Source of the DNA: Dysgonomonas mossii DSM 22836
GTDB lineage: Bacteria; Bacteroidota; Bacteroidia; Bacteroidales; Dysgonomonadaceae
Direction: 5' to 3'
Assembly (NCBI RefSeq): GCF_000213575.1
Contig: NZ_GL892009.1
Location: forward strand, 62,001-126,000
Length of the DNA: 64,000 nt
The notes under the pieces are model-generated. The model made no database searches and was not told the DNA's origin. It worked only from the letters and a program-made list of their open reading frames with translations. Of the stretch, positions 19,028-28,927 are shown piece by piece. The stretch's first letter is position 1; every line of letters starts with the position of its first letter. The translations under genes and the position numbers were made by a program.

Positions 19028-20359
19028 TTAATCTTTCAGCGAAGCTTTCTTACGTTGATGAAAGTCGTTTGTTGAATTATTGGTATCTTTATATATAATG
19101 CGCGCACCATTTTTTATTGAGGCTTCGGCATCGATTGTACTTGGATCGGTTGTTCCATCTTGTTGGTCAATTGTTCCCAATGAATAATTATAAACCAACT
19201 TTCCTGCATTACTTTCAACTGCCTCCGTTGCTTCTTTATCTACATTACGGTATATTGAGTACCCAAAACCATTAATCATTGTTACATAGCCCGCATCAAC
19301 TGTAGAGGTTAATCGCTTAACGCCATCAACTCCTTGTCCTTTTATTTCTACACCATCAAGAACCCATTCTACCGGAACCTTTAAGCTTACTAATGCCGTA
19401 CTTCCGAAATAATCTTCTCTTTTTGTTGCATCACTGGCAAATGCTGCCGGAGTTGTTTCTTGTGTATTAAAAATAAAGAATGCTGGAGATATAGTACTTA
19501 GAGGCCATGCATTACCCGCTCCATAAACAGATGCTGACAAGTAATGACTTGTAGGAATAACAGAAGCCGGGGAAGGATAAGAAGTTGTATTTGTATATTG
19601 TCCCGAGATATCATATGTACAATAATATTCAGAGTTCGCTAAATTTACCGAATTACTATAGGTCGTAGTATTATCAACTGCATTTTTTAACGCAATTACA
19701 ATTTGTTTTCCGGATGCTATTTTTACCGGATTCTTAAAATACCAGATAGCTGCTCCTGCCGGAACCCATCCCTCTGCCTCATACGAAAGTTTTCCGTTCG
19801 AATAGTATTTATTAGCAGATGTAAAATTATAAGGTATAGTTGTACCTAACGCCGTATTTTCTAAGCTCAAATCAATACTTGAGTTATTATACAAAACAAC
19901 ATATGCATCATTCTGAAACTTTCCCGATCCATCATTCTTTTGACATCCTCCAACATATAATTCTTTGATAACTATTTGTCCTGTCTTGGATGCATTCAAT
20001 TTTAATTCAACAGGAGCGGTACTAACCCAATTATTACCAATCGTAAGATTCGATTGACCATTCAAAACATAAGAGCTTCCACCAACTGCCCTATTATCAG
20101 TCGCTGTCACCTGATAGATGCCTGTAGAGACTTTAAAGGATGCCACTCCCGAAGCGTCTGTAGTAGCGGTATATGCTGCAGTGGTAGTTGTATTAACCAG
20201 TTTAACAATAACATCATCTGATGAAGTGTAATCATCCGGATAAACCAGCTTAACAGCCACATCATAAGTTTGATATTTATCATTATCATCAGTGTCATTA
20301 CAAGAAGTTCCTATAGTAAGAACTGCTATTAGTAAGAAAAATAATTTTTGTAAATTCAT
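19028..20359 (-). CDS. DUF4876-like surface lipoprotein
   Basis: 443 residues, lipobox TIGTS-C20 followed by NDTDDNDKYQ, an acidic stretch compatible with the Bacteroidetes lipoprotein surface export signal. Residues about 33-105 form a carboxypeptidase-regulatory-like beta domain (VAVKLVYPDDYTSSDDVIVK, GVASFKVSTGIYQVTATD). The remainder (about 118-440; GQIVIKELYVGGCQKNDGSGK) resembles a lamin-tail/DUF4876 fold. It lies between the TonB receptor (52 bp) and the DUF6850 barrel (12 bp), so it may be a cell-surface ligand-binding partner of the receptor. Ligand unknown. Confidence 0.7.
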   Translation of the reverse strand: MNLQKLFFLLIAVLTIGTSCNDTDDNDKYQTYDVAVKLVYPDDYTSSDDVIVKLVNTTTTAAYTATTDASGVASFKVSTGIYQVTATDNRAVGGSSYVLNGQSNLTIGNNWVSTAPVELKLNASKTGQIVIKELYVGGCQKNDGSGKFQNDAYVVLYNNSSIDLSLENTALGTTIPYNFTSANKYYSNGKLSYEAEGWVPAGAAIWYFKNPVKIASGKQIVIALKNAVDNTTTYSNSVNLANSEYYCTYDISGQYTNTTSYPSPASVIPTSHYLSASVYGAGNAWPLSTISPAFFIFNTQETTPAAFASDATKREDYFGSTALVSLKVPVEWVLDGVEIKGQGVDGVKRLTSTVDAGYVTMINGFGYSIYRNVDKEATEAVESNAGKLVYNYSLGTIDQQDGTTDPSTIDAEASIKNGARIIYKDTNNSTNDFHQRKKASLKD

Positions 20360-20411
20360 AAGTTACTTTTTATATGTTTATATTTATTTTGCATATTCCT
20401 CAATCATCCTT

Positions 20412-23378
20412 TTACAGTTTGATACGGAGAGTCAGTCCGTAATAAAATTCAGGTAAATAACCTGAGCCGAATAAGGAATATCCACTGTTACTTTGTTTAT
20501 TCTTAACCTTAGCAACATTATTAAAAAAGTTATTTGCCAGAAATGATATTGAAACATGGTCACCTAACTCTTTCGTCACATTCAGATTTGCTGAAAAATA
20601 TGCGGATATATCTGTGGGCTTGAAATAATAATTGACATTTGACCGAACCACCATTCTTGCCAGCTCGTTGAATAAAGCGGAATCATTATCTTTGGCCCAT
20701 AAGAACTTTTCTTTAAATGGAATTTTTGTATTCATATCATCCAAGCTCACATAATATAAAGGATAAAGAGCAACGAAATAATCCCCTTTATAGATATTTG
20801 TCTCTGAATTTGAAGGGATGTAATCACTTCTGTTGTCTATTACAAAACCTCGTGAACCTGTAGATGATTCGCTCAATTTTTGCTTATAATCATACAAGCA
20901 ACTTTCCAATCGAAGAGATACTATGAGGCGTATTGCTGGTATATGAGTACTTATCGAAAGATTATTTGTTATTTTTTTAGAGAGGCTGCCATTAGCAACT
21001 TCATCTGTACCTTCATATAGACCGATATATTTATAAGGATTTCCATCAGCCATATTTTGAGAAAGGCTAGGCGAATATGCTATCAACTTTGTTTTTAACC
21101 CCTTATAATAGTTATAAGATCCATCTACTTGGAATGAAGTATGAATAGAGGGGATTTTTCCGAAATTAATTACCCATTCCAGCCCTCTTTTCGAAAAATC
21201 AGATTCATTGTAATAATAACTATTGGTCTTAAATGTATTCCTTTCTTTATAAGCTAACTGTTGGCTAGGCAAATTTCCTGTCAAATCTGAGACGGTAACT
21301 ATTCCGGTAGTCTTATCTATTGCGTATGAACGGTTAGCTTCAGGAATTAAATTATTTTCAAGTGCTGTCTGATCTGTAAATTTATAGGAATACGGAGTGT
21401 ATAGCGTAGCTTCAGCATAGGGATTTATTGTCTTACTATTATAGGCTAGTAACGAAATATCTACTTGTCCAATACGAGCATTAAATTCTAATTCTATTAA
21501 ACGGCTTCTTTGCCATTTAAGATTCGGATTGTAAATAGTTGTACTGGGCATCGTACTGTATGCGTAATACGTTGTGTTTCCTGCCGTTGTACCTGGTGTA
21601 AAGACTAATCTATCCTGATAGGTAGGAGTTGGATTTAATATATAAGAAGAAGGAAGCTTTACAGCATCTCCAAATCCTGCACGTAAACTCATTAAAGAAA
21701 GAGTGTTTTGGGGGCGATTCCAAAATATATATTTTGCACTAATCCGAGGTGACAAACTATTAATTGTTCCGTACTCGGATTTACTTATATATGTTAAATC
21801 ACTTCGAAGACCAACTGATGCCTTTAATGAAGTTTCACTAGGTAAGAGAAAAGTTACCTCATTTTCGGCAAAAAGAGCCAGATTATTTACTGCAGACTGA
21901 TCGCTATATTTATATTCTCTCCATGTAGGAGCATAGCGCATATCGGTATAATATATTCCCTTGCCTAGATTTGTAGTCCGATTAAAATCTGATCCTAGCA
22001 TGAAGCGATTAGTTACATCCCCGAATTTTCGTATCCAATTAGCTTTCATCTTTGTTGTAAACAAAAGAGGTTTACTATCTTCTCTTCTTGTTGTATACCA
22101 ATATCCTCCGGGGATCAGTATAATCTCAGCATTCGGGTTGATGTCATAGAAAGAACCGATAAAATAACCAGATTCTGATGTATGAATAGCAGCAGTTGAA
22201 GTATTACTGTCCTTGTTTTCTTTCTTCTCACTTTGTAGATCCGAATAATTAAGAGTTCCCGAAAATTCTAATTTAGTAATCCACGGTTTGTTAAGCAGCC
22301 AATCTAGCTTCATGTTCAACCGAAGTGCATTATCCCTTTCTTTTGTATAAGTATCTACAAAAGCATCCGGATCTCCTTTCGAATTATAGCCTCCAACATT
22401 CCCTGTCAAACCTAAAGAAAAATTCAAAGGATTATTCCGATACGGATTAAATGCCTTGGAATAAATCAGAGATAGATTATTTCTTACATAAGTTGTATAA
22501 GGAGAAGCTATATCGGAGTTGGATTTTGTATGCTCAAAACTCGTATTAAGTATCCCCCACTTCTTCCCTAAAAGGAAGCCTTTATCGAAAGCGATAGATT
22601 TTGTATTCGGCTTAGTACTTAGTTCTATATTTAATGGCGATTTGCCTTTCTTCGAATTTATACGTATCATTCCATTGGATAAGTCTCCATGCTCGACAGA
22701 AGGAACTCCCGTTATAACCTCTACAGACTCAATATTATTTGAAGCGATATTGCGGGTATCAGCTCCCTTTACTTCTTTTATAAATTGACTATTGTTGGAT
22801 ATTCGTACACCATCGACTTCAACTACTGTTCCAAAAGAAGATAAGCCTAGTTCACTTCCTCCGTTAGAGCGAAGATTAAAGCGGTCGGCACCTGCACGAC
22901 TAATAGCTAAATTTATTTTTTTACTTGTTTGGCCTCCGGGTAAAAGAGCTGCTATTTCAGTAATATTCAACACTTGTATCTGATCCAATGCTGCACGTTC
23001 GATAGTATAGGCTGTTGTAAGATCTTCCACTTTCTTCTCGGCAGTAACAACTATTTCTTTCAATAGTAAGTTATCCTCTGCCAAATAAAAAAGCAGATCG
23101 TTTTTATTCTTATCTACTTGTATTTTGAATGCTTTTTTCTCATATCCCAAAATAGAAATATTCAGCTCAAAAAATCCAGCCGGAATATTTTTAATAGTGA
23201 ATTTCCCTTCAATGTCGGAAATAACAGCTAAGCCAAGATCTGAGATAGAGATTGTAGCATACTCTATGGGCGTTTGATGTTTCTTGTCTAAGAGTTTTCC
23301 CGATATAGTGTAGAACTGGCAATATGCAGATTCAATAATGCATAAAAATAAAAAGCAGAGTAATAAACTCTTTTTCAT
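20412..23378 (-). CDS. TonB-dependent receptor with CarboxypepD-like N-terminal domain
   Basis: 988 residues. Signal peptide (1-20, ESAYC-Q), then a CarboxypepD_reg-like domain (about 22-105; ISGKLLDKKHQTPIEYATISI), a plug (about 112-245; TIERAALDQIQVLNITEIAALLPGG, GVRISNNSQF), and a 22-strand barrel to the C-terminus (FYYGLTLRIKL). It is first gene of the eight-gene operon with a well-formed promoter. It has no clear TonB box visible to me and is not SusC-like, and no SusD partner is present; the DUF4876 lipoprotein occupies that place. Ligand unknown; the PepSY and OB-fold genes downstream suggest metal, siderophore or heme. Confidence 0.85.
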   Translation of the reverse strand: MKKSLLLCFLFLCIIESAYCQFYTISGKLLDKKHQTPIEYATISISDLGLAVISDIEGKFTIKNIPAGFFELNISILGYEKKAFKIQVDKNKNDLLFYLAEDNLLLKEIVVTAEKKVEDLTTAYTIERAALDQIQVLNITEIAALLPGGQTSKKINLAISRAGADRFNLRSNGGSELGLSSFGTVVEVDGVRISNNSQFIKEVKGADTRNIASNNIESVEVITGVPSVEHGDLSNGMIRINSKKGKSPLNIELSTKPNTKSIAFDKGFLLGKKWGILNTSFEHTKSNSDIASPYTTYVRNNLSLIYSKAFNPYRNNPLNFSLGLTGNVGGYNSKGDPDAFVDTYTKERDNALRLNMKLDWLLNKPWITKLEFSGTLNYSDLQSEKKENKDSNTSTAAIHTSESGYFIGSFYDINPNAEIILIPGGYWYTTRREDSKPLLFTTKMKANWIRKFGDVTNRFMLGSDFNRTTNLGKGIYYTDMRYAPTWREYKYSDQSAVNNLALFAENEVTFLLPSETSLKASVGLRSDLTYISKSEYGTINSLSPRISAKYIFWNRPQNTLSLMSLRAGFGDAVKLPSSYILNPTPTYQDRLVFTPGTTAGNTTYYAYSTMPSTTIYNPNLKWQRSRLIELEFNARIGQVDISLLAYNSKTINPYAEATLYTPYSYKFTDQTALENNLIPEANRSYAIDKTTGIVTVSDLTGNLPSQQLAYKERNTFKTNSYYYNESDFSKRGLEWVINFGKIPSIHTSFQVDGSYNYYKGLKTKLIAYSPSLSQNMADGNPYKYIGLYEGTDEVANGSLSKKITNNLSISTHIPAIRLIVSLRLESCLYDYKQKLSESSTGSRGFVIDNRSDYIPSNSETNIYKGDYFVALYPLYYVSLDDMNTKIPFKEKFLWAKDNDSALFNELARMVVRSNVNYYFKPTDISAYFSANLNVTKELGDHVSISFLANNFFNNVAKVKNKQSNSGYSLFGSGYLPEFYYGLTLRIKL

Positions 23379-23402
23379 TGATTTTATAAAATATTAGAAA
23401 TG

Positions 23403-23433
23403 CAAATTTAGTTGTTGAAAGAAAGGCCTTCAA
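23403..23433 (-). promoter_or_regulatory. Promoter of the TonB/DUF4876/ABC/PepSY operon
   Basis: On the minus strand TTG (23433-23431) is followed by 20 bp and TAAATTTG (23410-23403), a full Bacteroidetes -33/-7 pair. The predicted start is near 23396, 18 bp before the receptor ATG. The 260-bp divergent region also holds the promoter of the cydDC-like genes. Confidence 0.65.
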
Positions 23434-23573
23434 TCGCATTTTCTTGGTATTTTAGGTCTAATTAATAACATATAGTAGGTATCTCGACTCTGTTTTTATA
23501 AAATAGCTATTAATATTACCTAATTTGTTTCTTGTAGTATAAAACCAAGATTGAGGAAAATCATTACTATATG

Positions 23574-23605
23574 TTGTAACAACATGGAGTAATTCATTAT
23601 CTTTG
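23574..23605 (+). promoter_or_regulatory. Promoter of the cydDC-like operon
   Basis: TTG (23574-23576), 21 bp, then TATCTTTG (23598-23605). The predicted start lies near 23612, about 27 bp before the ATG at 23639. Confidence 0.65.
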
Positions 23606-23638
23606 TTGATGAATGAACCAAAATTATAGATAATCATT

Positions 23639-25285
23639 ATGAGTTCAAACCAAGATAATGCATCCCGATGGCTGAGTAAAAAAATAACAGAAGCTAAAGG
23701 TTCATATATTTTAGCTGCAGTATTTACTATTTTAAGTGCGGTATCTTTTATCGTTTTTTGCTGGTATTTATCTGAATTTGCAGCCTTATGGCTCGATCGC
23801 GGATTACTTTTGCCACATCCTCTCCTATATGCATTAGTATTTCTTACAGCTAGATATATCTTTGCTCATTTTGCTTCGATATTCAATTATAAAGCGGGAA
23901 ATACGATTGTATCCAAAGTCAAAAAAAATCTATATCCAATATTATTAAACAACAATAAATTAGACTCTGTAGCAAGCACCCTCTACATTACCAGAATTTG
24001 TGAGGATTTGAAACCTTTTTACGCCTTTTTTATTCCATACGCAATGGCATCCCTTTTGGTTAGTGGGATGATACTGATTGTTAGTTTTTGGATCGAAAAA
24101 TGGGTTGGCCTTACACTCTTGGTTTCATTGATTGTTATCCCAATGCAAATGATAATAATAGGCATAGGTGCTGAAGCTCTTCATAAAAAACATATTAATC
24201 TCTTTTTGAAATATTCAGCTGTATTTTACAATCGTCTTCAAACTATAGCCGAAATAGTTAATTTAGATAACTTCAGACCTCAATATAATTTTTTGTCGGA
24301 AAAAAGTAAGGAGTTAAATAAAGCAACGACTAATGTCATGCGAGTAGCTATTTTATCGTCAGCAGTATTAGAGCTATTCGTTACTATTTGTATTGCTGTC
24401 GTTGCAATCTATTTAGGGATGAGTCTTCTTGGTATTATGACAGGACCTAATTACGGAAAAGGTTACGACTTTCAGATTGCATTATTTTTACTTATGATGT
24501 CTCCTTATTTTTTCTTTTATTTGCGGAAATTCGTGAGTGCCTACCATGACAGAAACAGAGCTGTGGCTGCAGCAAAATTATTAATACCAATATTAAATGA
24601 AGGCATCGACACAACTTCAATCAATATTGATCATCAGTTTAATAATTTAACTATTAACAATTTAAATTTCGCTTATCCCGATTCACCAGTAAAAGTTCTA
24701 CACAATATTAATGTACAATTTCCTTTAAAAGGACTGGTATTAATAAAGGGAATTTCGGGCTCAGGAAAATCAACCTTGCTTAAAATATGCTCCGGAAGCT
24801 TGTATGTACAGGACAATAGCATTTCTGTAAATGGAAAGGATACTAAATATTCGCAAAAGTGGCTTAGAAACAATTCTTCATACATGAATCAATTTCCTTT
24901 CGTTTTTGACGAAACTTTGAGATATAATGTTTTCTTAAAAAATGAAATGAATAAATCACAAGAATACCCTGAGTTTTTAGATAAAATACTTGCTAAAAAG
25001 GACGATGGTTGGGAAACTAAACTAAGTCATAATGGCAAACAACTGTCAGGAGGAGAAAAACAATTAGTTACACTAGCCCGAATGATGTTGTATCCAAAAC
25101 CAATAGCAATATTGGATGAGCCTACAGCCAATCTGGATCCCGATACAATCGAAATCATCATTCCGGAGATAATGAAATTAGCAGAAGACCGATTGGTTAT
25201 AGTCGCTTCTCATGAGAAAATGTTCGATAATGTAGCTGATACAATCGTAAACTTAAATTGGGGAGAGCAAATGAGTCATGAATAA
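23639..25285 (+). CDS. cydD: CydD-like heterodimeric ABC exporter subunit
   Basis: 548 residues: a six-helix ABC exporter membrane domain (about 20-320) and an ATPase domain (about 335-545). Walker A GISGSGKST, signature LSGGEKQ and Walker B AILDEPTANLD are intact. The block SAVLELFVTICIAVVAIYLG followed by a long periplasmic loop and YFFFYLRKFVSAYHDRNRAVAAA is characteristic of CydD. CydDC of E. coli exports cysteine/glutathione and is needed for cytochrome bd assembly; the role here is inferred. Its last 8 bp overlap the cydC-like gene. No cydAB is in this window. Confidence 0.8.
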   Translation: MSSNQDNASRWLSKKITEAKGSYILAAVFTILSAVSFIVFCWYLSEFAALWLDRGLLLPHPLLYALVFLTARYIFAHFASIFNYKAGNTIVSKVKKNLYPILLNNNKLDSVASTLYITRICEDLKPFYAFFIPYAMASLLVSGMILIVSFWIEKWVGLTLLVSLIVIPMQMIIIGIGAEALHKKHINLFLKYSAVFYNRLQTIAEIVNLDNFRPQYNFLSEKSKELNKATTNVMRVAILSSAVLELFVTICIAVVAIYLGMSLLGIMTGPNYGKGYDFQIALFLLMMSPYFFFYLRKFVSAYHDRNRAVAAAKLLIPILNEGIDTTSINIDHQFNNLTINNLNFAYPDSPVKVLHNINVQFPLKGLVLIKGISGSGKSTLLKICSGSLYVQDNSISVNGKDTKYSQKWLRNNSSYMNQFPFVFDETLRYNVFLKNEMNKSQEYPEFLDKILAKKDDGWETKLSHNGKQLSGGEKQLVTLARMMLYPKPIAILDEPTANLDPDTIEIIIPEIMKLAEDRLVIVASHEKMFDNVADTIVNLNWGEQMSHE

Positions 25286-26876
25286 ATTTATAAGAGTATA
25301 TATATTAAAGCCCTTAGCTGGCAAATGGTTGAGAGGAACATTTCTTCTAATATTGTGGACGATCTCTTTTATTGCCCTTCCCGCTATATCCGGATGGTTT
25401 TTGGCGATCTGTAGTGTGGTGTTTGTTACTGCAAGTACTACTTTTTCGTATCTGGTACCATCTGCTATAATACGTTTAATGGCATTTTTCAGAACGGCTG
25501 CAAGATACTTTGAACGATTAGAAAACCACAAAGCTACACTAGACGCTCAGCAGAGCTTGCAATTGAGAATTTTTCAGTCCGTAGCCAGATTTCCCTATTT
25601 CAAAAAACAGGTAAATAATAATTCAACACTACTAGAGAACAGTACACATGGAATCGACCAGATATTGAATCACATTCTTTTGTGGCTTTTACCTTTTACG
25701 GCACTAATCATTTCACTCAGTATATATTTTTTCTTTCTTATTGTCTTTTCTCAAACGATTGCAATAGAATTTTTGATTTCATCAGCCATTCTTTTATTTA
25801 TTATTCCTCAATTAATTTTCAGGAAAAACAGAAAACTCTATGAAGAACTAAAGATGTGCCGAGAAGATAACAATCAGGTTCTTATACAAAGCTTTAGAGG
25901 GAGAATTGAAATATCGAAATACAGTTTGGAAGAGAAAGTTATCAGACAATACGAACAACGGCTATTAGGCCTCGAGCAATTGGAAGACAAGTTACAAACC
26001 AATTCATTCTGGTTGCAGCTAATTGCGGGACTCGGTTTTAGTTATATTGCATCGCTTTTACTATGGAGTTCATATGGTAATGGTATAGATGCACCTACAG
26101 CCATCGGGATATTTTTCGGTATTATGGCACAGGCCGAATTGGCAGAAATGCTATTTTCGGGAAAATCAGAAAAAAGTGCTGTTGCTCATCAAGTTGAAGA
26201 TGTTGATAGAATTATCAAGGATGGGGAGAAACCTCTGAAAACTGTAATCGTACATTCAAGAATGGAGAGCCTAAGTCTTAAGAATGTGAGTGCAATGATC
26301 CCCGAGACATCTGTGACTACCTCAGAGGTGTCATTAGAAATAAAGAAAGGTGAATGGATTTCACTATTCGGAGAGACAGGAAAAGGAAAAACGACTTTAT
26401 TAAACAGCCTTTTTTATCCTGAATATCGTAAAAGCGGATCGTTAGTATGGAATAACGATATTGAAATATCTCATCTACCTGTTCCGGAATGTATTTATGT
26501 AACCCAAAAGGCTTATTTATTAACGGGAACATTGCGAGAAAACTTTGAAGGCAACCCGGATGAAGCGATTGAACAAGTATTAGATACAGTAGATCTTACT
26601 AGCTGGCGTTTATCGCTTCCCGATGGATTGGATAGTTGGTTGGGAGAGAATGGTGAAATTCTGAGTGGTGGGCAGCGTAAGAAATTGCTTCTGGCCCAGG
26701 CCTTGCTTAAAAAGCCACAACTGTTAGTTGTAGATGAACCAACAGCCGGTATTAGTTCCGAAAATGCTATTACTATATTTCAGAACATAAAACGTGAATA
26801 TCCCGACATTACAATTCTAATGGCGACTCACCTAAAAGATTTTGAATATGTATCAGATAAAATTGTAAGGATATAA
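25278..26876 (+). CDS. cydC: CydC-like heterodimeric ABC exporter subunit
   Basis: 532 residues. The membrane domain contains FRTAARYFERLENHKATLD, matching the RTxxRYxERLxxHxAT hallmark of CydC. The ATPase domain (about 320-530) has Walker A GETGKGKTT, signature LSGGQRKK and Walker B LLVVDEPTAG. The 8-bp overlap with the upstream subunit implies coupling and a 1:1 heterodimer. Its position opposite the TonB/PepSY operon would fit a shared role in redox or heme balance, but that is inference. Confidence 0.78.
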   Translation: MNKFIRVYILKPLAGKWLRGTFLLILWTISFIALPAISGWFLAICSVVFVTASTTFSYLVPSAIIRLMAFFRTAARYFERLENHKATLDAQQSLQLRIFQSVARFPYFKKQVNNNSTLLENSTHGIDQILNHILLWLLPFTALIISLSIYFFFLIVFSQTIAIEFLISSAILLFIIPQLIFRKNRKLYEELKMCREDNNQVLIQSFRGRIEISKYSLEEKVIRQYEQRLLGLEQLEDKLQTNSFWLQLIAGLGFSYIASLLLWSSYGNGIDAPTAIGIFFGIMAQAELAEMLFSGKSEKSAVAHQVEDVDRIIKDGEKPLKTVIVHSRMESLSLKNVSAMIPETSVTTSEVSLEIKKGEWISLFGETGKGKTTLLNSLFYPEYRKSGSLVWNNDIEISHLPVPECIYVTQKAYLLTGTLRENFEGNPDEAIEQVLDTVDLTSWRLSLPDGLDSWLGENGEILSGGQRKKLLLAQALLKKPQLLVVDEPTAGISSENAITIFQNIKREYPDITILMATHLKDFEYVSDKIVRI

Positions 26877-27006
26877 ACGCTCTTAGACAGTTATAAATAT
26901 TTACTTAAGGTTTTTATTCTTTTTTTCAAGTTATATCCTGAGGTCACAACATCTGGCCTATCATTTTTTATTATATCTGCACCATAAAGACAATCCTAAA
27001 AATAAA

Positions 27007-27014
27007 TATTTTTG
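27007..27014 (+). promoter_or_regulatory. Possible -7 element for the NimA-like gene
   Basis: TATTTTTG fits TAnnTTTG, 27 bp before the start codon at 27042. No -33 TTG at the expected distance, so support is modest. Confidence 0.35.
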
Positions 27015-27041
27015 TAATATACTAATATAAAAACTATTATC

Positions 27042-27512
27042 ATGCAAGGAAGAATGAAACATCATCAGTTGTCGAAGATAGAGATAGATGATGTATTGAA
27101 AAAAGCAGAAGTTGGACGCATAGGTACACACAATGAAAATGGGTATCCATATGTTGTCCCTGTACATTTCATCGTCTATGATGAAAAAATATATATCCAC
27201 GGACTGATCAAAGGACAAAAGATTTCAAACTTGACTAAAAATGATAAGGTTGGATTTGAAGTGGATGAAATGGGTGCAATCATTCCTGACAACGAAAATG
27301 TTTGTGATACAAATACTGCATTCAGAAGTGTAATCATCTTAGGTACAGCCAAAATGGTGGAAGATAAATCGCTCAAAGAAAATGTACTACATGCTGTTGT
27401 TTCAAAATATACCCCTCAATTATCTCATTTGGGCTTTCCTGAAAAAATGCTGAAAGCAACGGGTATTATAGAGATAAATCCAATTGAAATTACAGGGAAA
27501 TATTATAAATAA
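27042..27512 (+). CDS. NimA-like / pyridoxamine 5'-phosphate oxidase-family flavoprotein
   Basis: 156 residues with the split-barrel FMN-binding fold. KAEVGRIGTHNENGYPYVVPVHFIV is the classic N-terminal strand pair, IYIHGLIKGQKISNL the phosphate-contacting segment, and RSVIILGTAKMVED the central strand. Relatives include 5-nitroimidazole reductases (Nim) and uncharacterised flavin reductases. Whether it confers nitroimidazole resistance cannot be told from sequence. It follows cydC by 165 bp with its own possible promoter and a terminator. Confidence 0.8.
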   Translation: MQGRMKHHQLSKIEIDDVLKKAEVGRIGTHNENGYPYVVPVHFIVYDEKIYIHGLIKGQKISNLTKNDKVGFEVDEMGAIIPDNENVCDTNTAFRSVIILGTAKMVEDKSLKENVLHAVVSKYTPQLSHLGFPEKMLKATGIIEINPIEITGKYYK

Positions 27513-27540
27513 AAGGACATTTAATAAAAAATGTCCTTTT
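27511..27540. terminator. Bidirectional terminator between NimA-like gene and efflux operon
   Basis: AAAAGGACATTT (27511-27522) pairs perfectly with AAATGTCCTTTT (27529-27540), 12 bp with a 6-nt loop. The A/T ends supply a U-run on either strand. It overlaps the stop codon of the plus-strand gene and lies 110 bp beyond the TolC-like gene's stop. Confidence 0.8.
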
Positions 27541-27649
27541 ACCATCAAGGGATTTTGTAACAATCTCGATATTTTAATTCATTATCAATGAAATGAGTTA
27601 TTATATAAGATCATACAGCCCTATCAAAAACAGGTATTAAATAAAAAAA

Positions 27650-28927
27650 TTAGCGCCCGGTTACTTGCAAATACTCAATCCGTTTCTTTTGATAATTAGC
27701 GTACGATTCAACATACTTATCGCGATTCTGTTGTAATAATGTTTGGGCATCTAATACATCCGTAAGGGTTACTGTGCCCACTTTATAATACTGATTATTA
27801 AGACGCAAGTTTTCTGTAGATTGCTCAACACCATCTTTTGCCAACAATATTTGCTTATAAGTATTATCCAATTCATTTTTTACATTCTGCATTTGTAACA
27901 ACAGTTGTTCTTCAATATCTATCTTATTATTTAATGCTATCTTTTCTTGTATTTTCTGCTGCTTGATAGCATGAGAACCACCCCACCATCCGGAGATTGG
28001 AATATTGACAGAAACAAAAACGGCCCCATTCGTATTCCATTTATCCATAAAGTTATCTCTGGAATATGTTGCACCAACAGCCACTGTGGGTAAATAATCA
28101 GCTCTTTTTATTTTAGTCTGCAGCTTCGAGGCTTCTACGTTTTTATCAAGGAGTTTTGCTTCTGCTCTATTGGGTAAAACATTTTTATGATCCACATAAT
28201 ATTTCATAGGCGATTCAACGTCTTCAATATTAGGAACCTGTATATCTAAAGATTCTGCTGAACTCAAATCCATAGCCATTTGCTGACACAAAGACATTTT
28301 CACCAATTTGATATTATTATCTAGATTAATACGATTACTTACGACTTCATTCTTTTTTAATTTTACCTTCAAAACATCATTATTGGTAATCATTCCTGTC
28401 TGATAAGACAACTCTACATCTTTCAACAACTGATCTACCTGACTGTCTATAACGTCCAAAGTTCTTCTTTTTTCATACAAAGAAACCAATTGCCAGTAAA
28501 GATTCTCTGTATTCAGCAACATATCATTTTCGGATAGTTTAGCCTGATATTGGCTTACCTGAATTCCTAAGTCAGCCAATTTATTGCCATTGATTATTTT
28601 GCCTCCGGCAAAGATCGGTTGCGTCGCTGTAATACCAGCACTCATACCATTTTTAAGAAATCCGATCGGAGCTCCTCCCATGTTCATCGTAACCAAAGGA
28701 TCTTTAGCCGAAAAACCAAATGCTGAAGCACTGACCGATGGAAAATAATTAGTAAATGCATCTTTTTTCGTTTCCTTGGATGATTCGATTTCCAACCGAC
28801 TATTTTTAATTTTTCGATTGTTCTCGATAGTCAATTGCTTACAGTCTTCGAGACTATACTTCGTCTGTGCAGATATAAATACAGTTATCATACACATTGT
28901 TACTATTGTTATATATTTTTTGATCAT
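27650..28927 (-). CDS. TolC-family outer-membrane efflux protein
   Basis: 425 residues. Signal peptide about 1-20 (VFISAQTKYSLEDCKQLTIENN), then the two OEP repeats with long coiled coils (NRKIKNSRLEIESSKETKKD; YQTGMITNNDVLKVKLKKNEV and YKVGTVTLTDVLDAQTLLQQNRDKY, the paired hallmark motifs). Third gene of the RND operon, starting with a 4-bp overlap of the RND gene's stop. Forms the outer-membrane duct. Confidence 0.88.
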   Translation of the reverse strand: MIKKYITIVTMCMITVFISAQTKYSLEDCKQLTIENNRKIKNSRLEIESSKETKKDAFTNYFPSVSASAFGFSAKDPLVTMNMGGAPIGFLKNGMSAGITATQPIFAGGKIINGNKLADLGIQVSQYQAKLSENDMLLNTENLYWQLVSLYEKRRTLDVIDSQVDQLLKDVELSYQTGMITNNDVLKVKLKKNEVVSNRINLDNNIKLVKMSLCQQMAMDLSSAESLDIQVPNIEDVESPMKYYVDHKNVLPNRAEAKLLDKNVEASKLQTKIKRADYLPTVAVGATYSRDNFMDKWNTNGAVFVSVNIPISGWWGGSHAIKQQKIQEKIALNNKIDIEEQLLLQMQNVKNELDNTYKQILLAKDGVEQSTENLRLNNQYYKVGTVTLTDVLDAQTLLQQNRDKYVESYANYQKKRIEYLQVTGR

